NCBI GenBank assembly: GCA_021792755.1
Contig: JAJYUA010000004.1
Coordinates: forward strand, 83,555-147,554
DNA length: 64,000 bases
Direction of reading: 5' to 3'
DNA from: Pseudomonadota bacterium
Lineage (GTDB): Bacteria > Pseudomonadota > Gammaproteobacteria > Steroidobacterales > Steroidobacteraceae
Shown here: positions 25,673 through 34,445 of the stretch, in pieces
Layout of the letters: each line of letters starts with the position of its first letter
Position numbering within the stretch: the stretch's first letter is position 1
Program-made: the position numbers and the translations under genes
Notes under the pieces: generated by a model
What the model was told of the DNA's origin: nothing
The model's database searches: none
Seen by the model: only the letters and a program-made list of their open reading frames with translations

Positions 25673-28600
25673 ATGACCGATGTGATGGACGGCAACACGG
25701 CCGTCGCGTACGTCGCGTATCGGGTGAACGACGGCTGCGCGATCTATCCCATCACACCCGCCTCGCCGATGGCCGAGCTCGCCGACGAGTGGGCGGCCCG
25801 GGGCGTGACCAATATCTTCGGCCGTGTCCCCTTCGTCGTGGAGCTGCAGAGCGAGGCCGGCGCGGCCGGGGCGGTGCACGGCGCCCTGCAATCGGGCGCG
25901 CTCACGACGACGTTCACCGCATCGCAGGGACTGCTGCTCATGCTGCCGAACATGTACAAGATCGCCGGCGAGCTCACTCCCACGGTGTTTCACGTTGCGG
26001 CGCGAGCCGTGGCCACCCAGGCGCTCTCGATCTTCGGCGATCACTCCGACGTGATGGCCGCTCGCACCACGGGCTTCGCGTTGCTCTCGTCCGCCTCGGT
26101 GCAGGAGGCCCATGACGGGGCGCTCATCGCACAGGCGGCGACGCTCGCCTCGCGCATCCCCTTCCTGCATTTCTTCGACGGCTTTCGGACCTCGCACCAG
26201 ATCGACAAGATCAGTGTCCTCACGCATCGGCAGCTGCGCGCCATGATCGATGCGCAGCTCGTGCGCGCGCATCGCTGCCGCGGACTGTCCCCGGAGCATC
26301 CGGTCCTGCGGGGCACCTCGCACGACCCGGACACGTTCTTCCAGGCGCGCGAGGCGGTCAATCCCTACTACGCGCGCACGCCGCAGGTTGTGGAGGAGAC
26401 CTTGGCACGCTTTGCCGGGCTCACCGGCCGGCGCTATCGACTGTTCGAATTCGACGGGGCGCAGGATGCCGAGCGGGTCATCGTCATCATGGGCTCGGGC
26501 GCGCTGACGGTGCGCGCGGTCACGCAGATGTTGCGGTCCCAGGGAGAGAAGGTCGGCGTTCTTCAGGTCCGCCTGTTGCGGCCGTTCTCGGCCGGGCATT
26601 TCCTGAGCGCGCTGCCCGCATCCTGTCGGGCGGTCGCGGTGCTCGAGCGCACCAAGGAGCCGGGCGCCTGCGGCGAGCCGCTGTATTTGGAGGTGGTTGC
26701 GACGCTCACCGGGGCTTTCTCGCGTGCCGAGCGCTCGATCCTGCCCCGCGTGGTCGGCGGGCGGTACGGGCTCGGCTCGAAGAACTTCAGTCCCGCGCAG
26801 GCAAAGGCCGTGTTCGAGGAGCTGAAGAAGACCGATCCCCGAAACGGCTTTACCGTCGGGATCGAGGACGACGTGTCCCACACGAGTCTCGAGGTCGACC
26901 GCGCGTTCACGCTCGAGCCCGAGGGCGCGGTGCGGGCGTTGTTCTTCGGCCTGGGCTCGGACGGCACGGTCGGCGCGAACAAGAACAGCGCGAAGATCAT
27001 CGCGCAGGATCCGGGACGGTTTGCGCAGGCCTACTTCGTCTACGACTCGCACAAAGCCGGCGCCCGGACCGTCTCGCACCTGCGCTTCGGCTCGCGCCCG
27101 ATCGACGCTCCCTATCTCATCGAGTCGGCGAGCTTCATCGCCTGCCACAATCCGCTGTTCCTCGAGCGTATCGAGGTGCTGCGAGAGGCGGCCGACGGCG
27201 CCACGTTCCTGCTCAACACCCCGCACGGGCCGCAGCAGGTGTGGAGCCAGCTGCCGGGGCCGGTGCAGCGCCGGATCCTCGAGAGGCACCTGCGCCTGTA
27301 CGTGATCGACGCCTCGCGGGTGGCTCGCGAGGCCGGCCTCGGCGCGCACATCAACACCGTGCTGCAGGCCTGCTTCTTTGCGATCTGCGCCGTCCTGCCG
27401 CGCGAGCAGGCGATCGGCCGCATCAAACAGGCCATCGAGCACAGCTACCGGGACCAGGGCGAGCAGGTCGTGCAGCGCAACTTCGCGGCGGTCGATCGCG
27501 CTCTGCAAGCGCTGTTCGAGGTGCCGATTCCCGCCCGGGAGACCAGTGCGCCCGAGCCTGCACCGCTCGTCCCGGCCGATGCGCCGCGCTTCGTGCGCGA
27601 GGTCACCGCGGTGCTCATGGCAGGGCGGGGCGATGAGCTCAAGGTGAGCCGGCTGCCGGCGGATGGGACGTATCCCACCGGCACGGCGGTGTTCGAGAAG
27701 CGCAATGTCTCGGACATCGTCGCGGCGTGGATTCCCGGGCGCTGCGTGCAGTGCGGCGAGTGCAGCTTCGTGTGTCCGCACAGCGCGATCCGGGCGAAGT
27801 ACTTCGACGAGGCGCAGCTGTCGGCAGCGCCCGCGGATTTTCACTCCGTGCCGGTCAATGTGCGCGGCTTTCCGAGCGTGCGCTTCGCACTGCAGTTCTA
27901 TCCGGAGGACTGCACGGGTTGCGGGCTGTGCATCGAGGCTTGTCCGGCCGGCGCCGATGGCGCTGCCGCGGAGACGGACAAGGCGATCCGGCTGACGGGC
28001 AAGGCGCCGCTGCTTGCGGCGCAGCGAGCCAACATCGCCTTCTTCGAGACGCTCGCGGTGAACGAGCGCTCGCGGGTCGATTTCGCGAACGTGCGCGGCG
28101 TGCAGTTCCTGCAGCCGCTGTTCGAGTTCTCGGGCGCCTGCGCCGGGTGCGGCGAGACGCCGTATCTGAAGCTGCTTTCGCAGCTCTTCGGTGATCGGGC
28201 GCAGATTGCCAACGCCACCGGCTGCTCCTCGATCTACGGCGGCAATCTTCCGGTCACGCCCTGGACGAAAGATCCCGACGGGCGCGGCCCGGCCTGGTCG
28301 AATTCGCTGTTCGAGGACAACGCCGAATTCGGCCTGGGCTTTCGGCTCGCCGCCGACCAGCAGCTCGAGCAGGCGAGCGCGCTGCTGCGCGGGCTCGCCC
28401 CGGTGCTCGGGGAGTCGCTCGCGCGCTCGATTCTCGAGGCGCCGCAGATGCGCGAGTCGGAGCTGCGCGCGCAGCGAGAGCGGGTGCAGGGGCTGAAGCG
28501 CGCTCTGCGGGAGCTCGAGGACGAGCGTGCGAGGGAGCTGCTCTGTCTCGCCGATCAGTTCGTCCGGCGCAGCATCTGGATCGTCGGCGGCGACGGCTGG

Positions 28601-29266
28601 GCGTATGACATCGGCTCGGCTGGACTCGATCACGTGCTCGCGAGCGGCCGTGATGTCAACATCCTGGTCCTCGACACCGAGGTCTATTCCAACACCGGCG
28701 GACAGGCCTCGAAGGCGACGCCTCTCGGCGCCGTGGCGCGGTTCGCCGCGGCGGGCAAGCGTACCGCGCGCCGCGACCTGGCGCTGCAGGCGATCGCCTA
28801 TGGCAATGTCTACGTCGCGCAAGTCGCCATGGGCGCCAACCCGCAGCAAACCCTGCTCGCCTTGCGGGAGGCGGAAGCCTACCCGGGCACCTCGCTGATC
28901 CTGGCCTACTGCCCCTGCATCGCCCACGGGTTCGACCTGCGCTTCGGGCTGCGCCAGCAGCGCCTGGCGGCTGCGAGCGGCTATTGGCCGCTGTTTCGCT
29001 TCAATCCGGCGATGCGCGCCGTGGGCAAGCGGCCCTTTCGCCTCGATTCGCGGCGGCCGACGATCCCATTCAAGGACTACGCCTACCGGGAGCTGCGCTA
29101 CCGCGTGCTCACCGAGACCGATCCGCGGGCGGCCGCCGAGCTGCTCGCGCAGGCCCAGCAGGTGGTGCTGGAGAAATACCGGCAGTACGAGGAGCTCGCG
29201 ACTCGCGGCGGGGAGAGCTTTCATCCCGCGCAGGCCGCATCGAGCCGGCCTGGAAGTGTCCCTTGA
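25673..29266 (+). CDS. nifJ: Pyruvate:ferredoxin (flavodoxin) oxidoreductase
   Basis: 1197 aa single-chain enzyme of the usual length, interconverting pyruvate and acetyl-CoA plus CO2 with ferredoxin or flavodoxin. Order: pyrimidine-binding thiamine domain (CAIYPITPASPMAEL), middle domains, two [4Fe-4S] clusters (CVQCGECSFVCP near residue 691; CTGCGLCIEACP near 746), then the proximal cluster and pyrophosphate domain (CAGCGETPY near 823, GGDGWAYDIG, DTEVYSNTGGQASKAT). ATG 25673 follows a GAGGAG site; an ATG at 25652 overlaps the flavoprotein gene and is less likely. Together with ppsA it could feed acetyl-CoA carbon to gluconeogenesis or generate low-potential electrons. Confidence 0.97.
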   Translation: MTDVMDGNTAVAYVAYRVNDGCAIYPITPASPMAELADEWAARGVTNIFGRVPFVVELQSEAGAAGAVHGALQSGALTTTFTASQGLLLMLPNMYKIAGELTPTVFHVAARAVATQALSIFGDHSDVMAARTTGFALLSSASVQEAHDGALIAQAATLASRIPFLHFFDGFRTSHQIDKISVLTHRQLRAMIDAQLVRAHRCRGLSPEHPVLRGTSHDPDTFFQAREAVNPYYARTPQVVEETLARFAGLTGRRYRLFEFDGAQDAERVIVIMGSGALTVRAVTQMLRSQGEKVGVLQVRLLRPFSAGHFLSALPASCRAVAVLERTKEPGACGEPLYLEVVATLTGAFSRAERSILPRVVGGRYGLGSKNFSPAQAKAVFEELKKTDPRNGFTVGIEDDVSHTSLEVDRAFTLEPEGAVRALFFGLGSDGTVGANKNSAKIIAQDPGRFAQAYFVYDSHKAGARTVSHLRFGSRPIDAPYLIESASFIACHNPLFLERIEVLREAADGATFLLNTPHGPQQVWSQLPGPVQRRILERHLRLYVIDASRVAREAGLGAHINTVLQACFFAICAVLPREQAIGRIKQAIEHSYRDQGEQVVQRNFAAVDRALQALFEVPIPARETSAPEPAPLVPADAPRFVREVTAVLMAGRGDELKVSRLPADGTYPTGTAVFEKRNVSDIVAAWIPGRCVQCGECSFVCPHSAIRAKYFDEAQLSAAPADFHSVPVNVRGFPSVRFALQFYPEDCTGCGLCIEACPAGADGAAAETDKAIRLTGKAPLLAAQRANIAFFETLAVNERSRVDFANVRGVQFLQPLFEFSGACAGCGETPYLKLLSQLFGDRAQIANATGCSSIYGGNLPVTPWTKDPDGRGPAWSNSLFEDNAEFGLGFRLAADQQLEQASALLRGLAPVLGESLARSILEAPQMRESELRAQRERVQGLKRALRELEDERARELLCLADQFVRRSIWIVGGDGWAYDIGSAGLDHVLASGRDVNILVLDTEVYSNTGGQASKATPLGAVARFAAAGKRTARRDLALQAIAYGNVYVAQVAMGANPQQTLLALREAEAYPGTSLILAYCPCIAHGFDLRFGLRQQRLAAASGYWPLFRFNPAMRAVGKRPFRLDSRRPTIPFKDYAYRELRYRVLTETDPRAAAELLAQAQQVVLEKYRQYEELATRGGESFHPAQAASSRPGSVP

Positions 29267-29312
29267 CGAGCAGGCATCGAGCCGCGCCCGGTCCGCCGCG
29301 GGGCATCGACCG

Positions 29313-29760
29313 ATGGGCATTCATCACGCCGAGGTCGCCGACGCTGTCGGACAGATCGGCGATTTGCTTGCCGTCGAGGGCGGGAACCCCTTTCGCATTC
29401 GCGCGTACCGGCGGGCAGCGCGCATCGTGCGCAGCCTGCCGAGGCCGCTCGCCGAGATGCGCGGGCGCCGAGGCCTACCAGGCGATACCCGGCATCGCAG
29501 AGGAGCTCGCCCGCAAGATCGGCGAGCGGATCCGCACCGGAGAGCGCGAGGCGCTCGAGAGGCTGCGCCGCGAGCTGCCGCTGCAGAGGCGGGAACTGCG
29601 CGCTCTACCGGGTCTGGGGCCCGTGCGGGTGCGTGCGCTGATGAGGCAGCTTTCGGTGGGGCGCCAAGCGGATCTCGAACGGGCGCTTGCGGCCGGCCGG
29701 GTCGCAGCGCTGCCGGGGTTCGGGGCCGGGCTCGAGGCGGCGCTCGGGATGTGCCCAACA
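29313..29760 (+). pseudogene. PolX-like helix-hairpin-helix N-terminus, frameshifted and truncated
   Basis: From ATG 29313 the frame reads like the start of bacterial PolX (EVADAVGQIGDLLAVEGGNP, then FRIRAYRRAARIVRSLPRPL). Near 29460 the homology jumps to another forward frame (EAYQAIPGIAEELARKIGER, LRALPGLGPVRVRALMRQL, AALPGFG), which is the following helix-hairpin-helix part. The polymerase palm and PHP phosphoesterase domains that normally follow are absent. A frameshift plus loss of the last two thirds makes this a remnant, unless the frameshift is a sequencing error; even then it would be only the HhH part. Confidence 0.7.
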
Positions 29761-29831
29761 CGCGCACCGTCTCCGGGGTACGCGCGCTGCTCGGCAGAAG
29801 ATAGCCCGGCCGCACGCAGGTGGCTGCAGCG

Positions 29832-30488
29832 ATGGCTTTGTCTCCCAAGTCCGGTGTGAAAGTGCGCCGCGGCCGAGGCGGCGCCACGACGGCCACGGTG
29901 AGCATTCGCGTGCGCAATCTCACGCAGATGTTCAACTCGCTCGACCCGTCCCCCTTCTGGGACCGCGACCTCGACCCGCACGCGGCCGAGTTCATCGAAG
30001 AGGAGTTCAGCGACAAGCGTGCCGCCCAGCGCTGGCGCCTGCGGGTGCACGCGAGCGAGGGCGTGGCCCTGGCGGCAGACTTGCGCAGCGCAATCGCACG
30101 CTATTATCAGCGCCTCGCCAACTCCGCCCGCCACCGCCAGCGCGAGCAGATGCGTCTCGCGCAGCTCTCGTTACTCGGCGGCGCGGCCATCTTCCTGCTG
30201 AGCATGAGCGTGCGCGAGCTCCTCGCGAGCTTGCTTGCGCACGGCAGTTCCTGGTTGATCGATGAAGGACTGATGATCCTCGCCTGGCTCGCGCTGTGGC
30301 GCCCGACCGAGTCGCTGGTGTATGGCTGGGTGCCGTCGTTTCGGCAGCGCCGGCTGTATGAGCGCCTTGCGGCCATGCGCGTCAGCGTGCGCGTCGATGT
30401 CAGCTTGCCCGGGGCGGCGCGCGCGTCGTCTGCGGGCGACGGCTTCGGCGCAGCCCACGATGCGCGGCCCGGGACGGATCCGGTGTAG
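29832..30488 (+). CDS. Hypothetical membrane protein
   Basis: 218 aa from ATG 29832 (a GTG at 29820 is an alternative). No family recognised. An N-terminal soluble part of about 110 residues (VSIRVRNLTQMFNSLDPSPF, WRLRVHASEG) precedes two hydrophobic stretches (about LSLLGGAAIFLLSMSV and GLMILAWLALW), then a basic segment and a disordered C-terminus. The placement of soluble part and helices suggests an inner-membrane protein with a cytoplasmic domain. It lies alone between the PolX remnant and a nucleotidyltransferase gene. Confidence 0.6.
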   Translation: MALSPKSGVKVRRGRGGATTATVSIRVRNLTQMFNSLDPSPFWDRDLDPHAAEFIEEEFSDKRAAQRWRLRVHASEGVALAADLRSAIARYYQRLANSARHRQREQMRLAQLSLLGGAAIFLLSMSVRELLASLLAHGSSWLIDEGLMILAWLALWRPTESLVYGWVPSFRQRRLYERLAAMRVSVRVDVSLPGAARASSAGDGFGAAHDARPGTDPV

Positions 30489-30697
30489 TTTTGGACCAAG
30501 CTGGCGGTGCGGCGGCGATCCCTGTAGGGTATCGGAGTGCCGGGTTTTCCCGGAAGTTGGATTCCAACGCAAGTCTGTATTTCTCCCTACGGCAGCGCTC
30601 GCTGGCGAAGTATTATGCTTGCGGTTGCCCCGTAGAGTTGAGCTGCGCGCGGCGGCGGTGTGCGGATCGCCTCCGCCGCGACGATGAAGGTGACTGC

Positions 30698-31699
30698 ATG
30701 AGCGACTCGAAGAAAAACCTCTGGGCACTCGTGCTCGCGGCCGGCGAAGGCAGACGGCTGCGCCGTCTGACCACCACCCGCAGCGGGCTCGCCATACCGA
30801 AGCAGTTCTGCTCGCTCGACCGGGGACCGTCGCTGATGCAGGAGGCGCTCGAGCGGGCTGCGGGCGTCACGGACCGGGAGCGCATCTGCGTCATCGTCGC
30901 CTCTCAGCACAGGCAGTGGTGGAGCGGGCAGCTCGGGACGGTCGGGCCGCAGAACATCATCGTTCAACCGCGCAATCGCGGCACCGCCAACGGTGTGCTG
31001 CTGCCGTTGCTCATGATCCTCGAGCGCGACCCGCGGGCGCGCGTGGTGCTGCTGCCCTCGGATCACCATGTCAGCGAGGAGCGGCAGCTCGCGCGCGCGT
31101 TACGCTGCGCCGCGACGCCGCCCGAGACCGATCCGGCTGACATCGTCCTGCTCGGGCTCGAGCCGCGAGCCGCCGACACCCAGCTCGGCTACATCGTGCC
31201 GAATCGCGAGGCGGGGCGCGCGTATCACCGCGTCGAGCGGTTCGTGGAGAAGCCGGACGCTGCGCACGCGGCGGCCCTCGTCTACCAGGGGGCGCTCTGG
31301 AACACCTTCATCATCGCCGCGGACGCTTCGGCGTTGCTTGGGCTGTACGAGCAGCGCTGCCCGGACATCGTCGCGGCCATGCGCGCGGTCGTGCGCGGCG
31401 GGCGAGGCGGACAGGTGCTCGAACAGGCTCTGGAGGAGCTCTACCGGCTGCTGCCGGAGCTCGACTTCTCGAGCGCCATTCTGCAGCGCCAGGAGCAGCA
31501 CCTGCGTGTGCTGCCCGTGCCGGAGTGCGGCTGGAGCGATCTCGGCACCCCGGCCCGGGTGGCCGAGGCCGTGGATGCGTTGCGAAGGGGCGATCGGGCG
31601 CAGAGCCCCGACCTCGGCAGGCACGCGATCGGGCAGGCCTTGCTCAGCCTCGCGGCGCAGCACCGTCAGCTGCAGGGCGCGGCGTCCGCCTCGCAATAG
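30698..31699 (+). CDS. Sugar-1-phosphate nucleotidylyltransferase (mannose-1-phosphate guanylyltransferase-like)
   Basis: 333 aa. ATG at 30698 is preceded by AAGGTG; in-frame sequence upstream of it has no homology. ALVLAAGEGRRLRRLTTTRS is the nucleotide-binding loop, IPKQFC continues the signature, VQPRNRGTANG and LLPSDHHVSEE are typical of mannose-1-phosphate guanylyltransferases. A C-terminal mannose-6-phosphate isomerase domain is missing, so this is the short, single-domain type. It could make GDP-mannose, but the nucleotide and sugar are not proven by sequence. No polysaccharide genes are nearby. Confidence 0.82.
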   Translation: MSDSKKNLWALVLAAGEGRRLRRLTTTRSGLAIPKQFCSLDRGPSLMQEALERAAGVTDRERICVIVASQHRQWWSGQLGTVGPQNIIVQPRNRGTANGVLLPLLMILERDPRARVVLLPSDHHVSEERQLARALRCAATPPETDPADIVLLGLEPRAADTQLGYIVPNREAGRAYHRVERFVEKPDAAHAAALVYQGALWNTFIIAADASALLGLYEQRCPDIVAAMRAVVRGGRGGQVLEQALEELYRLLPELDFSSAILQRQEQHLRVLPVPECGWSDLGTPARVAEAVDALRRGDRAQSPDLGRHAIGQALLSLAAQHRQLQGAASASQ

Positions 31700-31717
31700 C
31701 CGTGATTACGCTCCCGC

Positions 31718-32158
31718 TCAGCCGGTCCCGGCGTGCGCCTGCCGGGAGACGATGCCGGCGAGGGCGGTGATCTCCCCGGCCAGGTGCGCCAGCAGATCGT
31801 CGGCTGAGATCACCCCGAGAAGGGCTCCGTCCTCGCTCACCACGGGTGCCCGCCGGACGCCGCGCGCGCGCAGGTGCGCCACGGCCGCGCCGACCGAATC
31901 GTGCTCGCGGATCAAAAGCGGATGCGCTGTCATGGTCTCGGCGGCGCTGATGCTCGAGAGGTCCGCGGCCCGGGTGATCCTGGCGCAGACGATGTCCCGG
32001 TCCGTGATGATGCCCGCCACGTGCGGGCGCGCCGGATCGCCCTCGGTGACCACGACGGCCCCGACGTGCCGCTCGCGCATCAGCTGGGCGACATCCGAAA
32101 GCGGCGCGCCGCTTGCCACGGCGACCGGCGGGCGGCTGCAGAAATCTCCGACATTCAT
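31718..32158 (-). CDS. CBS-domain pair protein
   Basis: 146 aa made of two CBS domains and little else: DVAQLMRERHVGAVVV..GIITDRDIV in the first half, VAHLRARGVRRAPVVSEDG..GVISADDLL in the second. The start ATG at 32156-32158 has GGGAG six bases upstream; a much longer in-frame reading covers the divergent neighbour and is a shadow. Free-standing CBS pairs bind adenine nucleotides and act as sensors (family knowledge). The gene is divergent from a second, similar CBS protein. Confidence 0.88.
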   Translation of the reverse strand: MNVGDFCSRPPVAVASGAPLSDVAQLMRERHVGAVVVTEGDPARPHVAGIITDRDIVCARITRAADLSSISAAETMTAHPLLIREHDSVGAAVAHLRARGVRRAPVVSEDGALLGVISADDLLAHLAGEITALAGIVSRQAHAGTG

Positions 32159-32272
32159 GTGCGTCTCCCAACAGCGGCTGTCTGCTTGCAAGTTCGACAC
32201 AGCCCGCCGCATGCGCCAATGCGTATCAATGCGGATGGCGCGCGGGGATGCGCCGCGGTTATCTTTGCCGCC

Positions 32273-32716
32273 GTGAAGATCCGGGACCTCTACACGCCTC
32301 AGCCGCAGACCGTATTCCGGGACGAGCCGCTCGCCGATGCGGCCCGAACGCTGTGCCACCGTCACATCGGCGCGCTGGTCGTTCTCGAGCGCGGCGACCC
32401 GCTGCGCCGGCCGATCGGCATCCTGACCGACCGCGACATCGTGCGCGGGGAGTTCCGACGGGGAACCGACCTGTTTCTGCTCACGGTAGGGGATGTCATG
32501 ACGCCGGATCCGCTGGTGCTGCGGACCGATCTTGGTCTGACCGAAGCCATCGATGCCCTCAATGCGCGCTGTGTCCGGCGCGCTCCGGTCATCGATGCAT
32601 CGGGCGCAGTCCTCGGCATCATCACGCTCGATGACCTGCTGCCCGCGCTTGCGCGCGAGCTGATGACGCTCGCCAGTCTCATGGGTACCCAGGCGAGTCG
32701 CGAAGGGCGCCACTGA
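32273..32716 (+). CDS. CBS-domain pair protein
   Basis: 147 aa from GTG 32273. Two CBS domains: AARTLCHRHIGALVVL..GILTDRDIV, then DALNARCVRRAPVIDASG..GIITLDDLL. It is clearly related to the divergent gene at 31718-32158 but not identical, so the pair is an old duplication and inversion. The 114-bp gap between them should hold both promoters. The ligand and partner are unknown. Confidence 0.85.
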   Translation: MKIRDLYTPQPQTVFRDEPLADAARTLCHRHIGALVVLERGDPLRRPIGILTDRDIVRGEFRRGTDLFLLTVGDVMTPDPLVLRTDLGLTEAIDALNARCVRRAPVIDASGAVLGIITLDDLLPALARELMTLASLMGTQASREGRH

Positions 32717-32731
32717 GGCCGCCGCGGCGAG

Positions 32732-32900
32732 TCATTGCGCAGATTGGAGCCGGCTGCGCGTGCTGCCCACCCAGAGAAACACGAACGGGATCAGATAGAT
32801 CAGGACGTTGCCGAGGACATTGCCGCGCACCCCGGTTCCGGCCGACGAGTAAGGCCCTCCGAACGCCTCCGCGGTCGTCCGGATCGCAGGCGGGTATGGC
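32732..32900 (-). pseudogene. Truncated 3' copy of the DoxX-like gene
   Basis: On the minus strand this reads RTTAEAFGGPYSSAGTG then VRGNVLGNVLIYLIPFVFLW, the C-terminal 50 residues of the complete gene at 39055-39996. Over 32751-32880 the two DNA copies differ at only about three positions; similarity fades by about 32900. The stop region differs (SRLQSAQ rather than SRAAKA). There is no start codon context for a functional product. See the matching repeat at 39071-39220. Confidence 0.85.
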
Positions 32901-33026
32901 GGGTGCTTCCGGGGCATCTCCTGCCACGCCGCAGAGACGCTGCGGGTCGATTTGTATCCGGCCTCTGGAGCTGCTCTGGAAGGCCGCCGGGCTCGGTGCC
33001 GTGCTGATGAAGCTACCGATTGCTTT

Positions 33027-34445
33027 TCAGGGAGCCTGCGGTCCCGGCTTCCCGTTCTGCGCCGCTTGCAGAGTGGAGGGGGCGAGAGTGAGCGGGCTCT
33101 GCACGGCGTCCTCCAAAGCGCCGAGTGCCCGCTGGGCCTCAATGCGGGTCGCAAGCAGGTTTTGAGCGCCCTTGTCGAAGGCGACTTCGGCGTCGGCAAG
33201 ATCAAGCGGCTGACGTTCACCGGCTTGCACCTGATCGCGCACCGAGTCGATCTGCTGCCGCAGGTCCGCCAGCAATGAAGTCGCGGTTCTCATCCTGGCG
33301 AGCGCCGAGCGGTACCCGGCGAGGGCGCTATCGATCTGCTCGAGGGCGTCGGCCTGTACGGAGAGGAAATGAGCGGCAGCCAGCCGGCGCTCGGCCCGCG
33401 CCTCGGCGATCGGGCCCTGGTTATGATTGAGGATGGGCAGCGGCAGGCTCAGCCGCAGCTGCCACTCGCTGTCTTCTCTCAGTTGCGAGTTCCAGGCGAA
33501 TCCGGGGCCGAGCTGCACGTCCGGCCACTGCCGGGCGACCTCGAGCTGCAGTGCCGACTGACTGGCCGCATACTGTTCGAGTGCGGCGCGCACATCGGCG
33601 CGATTGATTAACGCTCGGCGCCTGATCTGCGGCCCGGTGAGATCGCGTGGAAACTTCCGCAGTTCCTCGAACGAGAGCTTCACTCCGTTGAGCGCATGCG
33701 GCGCGACGCCGAGCGCTCCCGCCAGGCGAATTTGCGCCTGGCGAATCGCGCCGGCCGCGGCCTGGCGTGCCAGAGTGGTATCGTCCAGTGCGACGCGCGC
33801 TTGGGCAAGCAGGTAGCTCGAGACCGCACCGGCTTCGAGCTGACCTTGGAGCAACATCACGACTTTGCGCTCGGCAGCCTGCCGGCGCGCGAGAAGGGAC
33901 TCCGTACGGCGTGCAGCATACAGATCGAGCAGCGCGCTTCGCAGGCGGCTACGTACCTGCCAGACGCTCCCGATGAGCTCCCAGCGTGCCGCGGCGGAAA
34001 GGTAGCGTGCGTGCGCGAGCCGAGCGCCGCGCCTGCCAGCAGTCTCGATCGGCCAATCCACATTGATCGGCACGATCCACGGACTCGGCGCAGCCGCAAT
34101 GCGGGTATCGTATCCCAATGCCATTGCCACTGACGGGTTCGGGCGCTCGCCCGCCGTCACTCGCGCAGCCTCCGCCGCGCGCAACCGGTCGCGGGCCTCG
34201 GCGAGCGAGGGTTGATAATAGAGCGCCGCGAGAGTGAGAGCCTTCAGATCCCAGCCCGCTGCCGGCTCGGGCACCCGATTGTCCGCGAGAAACGTCTGCA
34301 GGCCTGGATTGGTCAGGGAGCGTGTGTTGAAAGTCGCGATCGACTCCGCGGGCGAGAGGGGCCGAGACACGAAGTGTGCACAGCCCGTTACGAGCGCAAG
34401 ACCGAGCGCCGATACCCAGCGAAGCGTTCGTGTCCTCGGTGTCAT
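33027..34445 (-). CDS. Outer-membrane efflux lipoprotein (TolC/NodT family)
   Basis: 472 aa. Lipoprotein signal ending LALVTGC, so it is anchored in the outer membrane. The body is the two-fold repeated coiled-coil barrel family: AEARDRLRAAEAARVTAGERPNP in the first half, VRAALEQYAASQSALQLEVARQWPDVQLGPGF in the second. It provides the exit duct for the RND pump encoded just upstream; the genes overlap by four bases (34442-34445). Third gene of the operon. Confidence 0.92.
   Translation of the reverse strand: MTPRTRTLRWVSALGLALVTGCAHFVSRPLSPAESIATFNTRSLTNPGLQTFLADNRVPEPAAGWDLKALTLAALYYQPSLAEARDRLRAAEAARVTAGERPNPSVAMALGYDTRIAAAPSPWIVPINVDWPIETAGRRGARLAHARYLSAAARWELIGSVWQVRSRLRSALLDLYAARRTESLLARRQAAERKVVMLLQGQLEAGAVSSYLLAQARVALDDTTLARQAAAGAIRQAQIRLAGALGVAPHALNGVKLSFEELRKFPRDLTGPQIRRRALINRADVRAALEQYAASQSALQLEVARQWPDVQLGPGFAWNSQLREDSEWQLRLSLPLPILNHNQGPIAEARAERRLAAAHFLSVQADALEQIDSALAGYRSALARMRTATSLLADLRQQIDSVRDQVQAGERQPLDLADAEVAFDKGAQNLLATRIEAQRALGALEDAVQSPLTLAPSTLQAAQNGKPGPQAP

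Noticed and set aside
25367..29320. A 1317-codon open frame on the minus strand opposite the GltD-like and nifJ genes
   Set aside because: Its translation is rich in Arg/His/Leu/Glu/Asp with no domain; it is the mirror of strongly supported plus-strand genes in GC-rich DNA.
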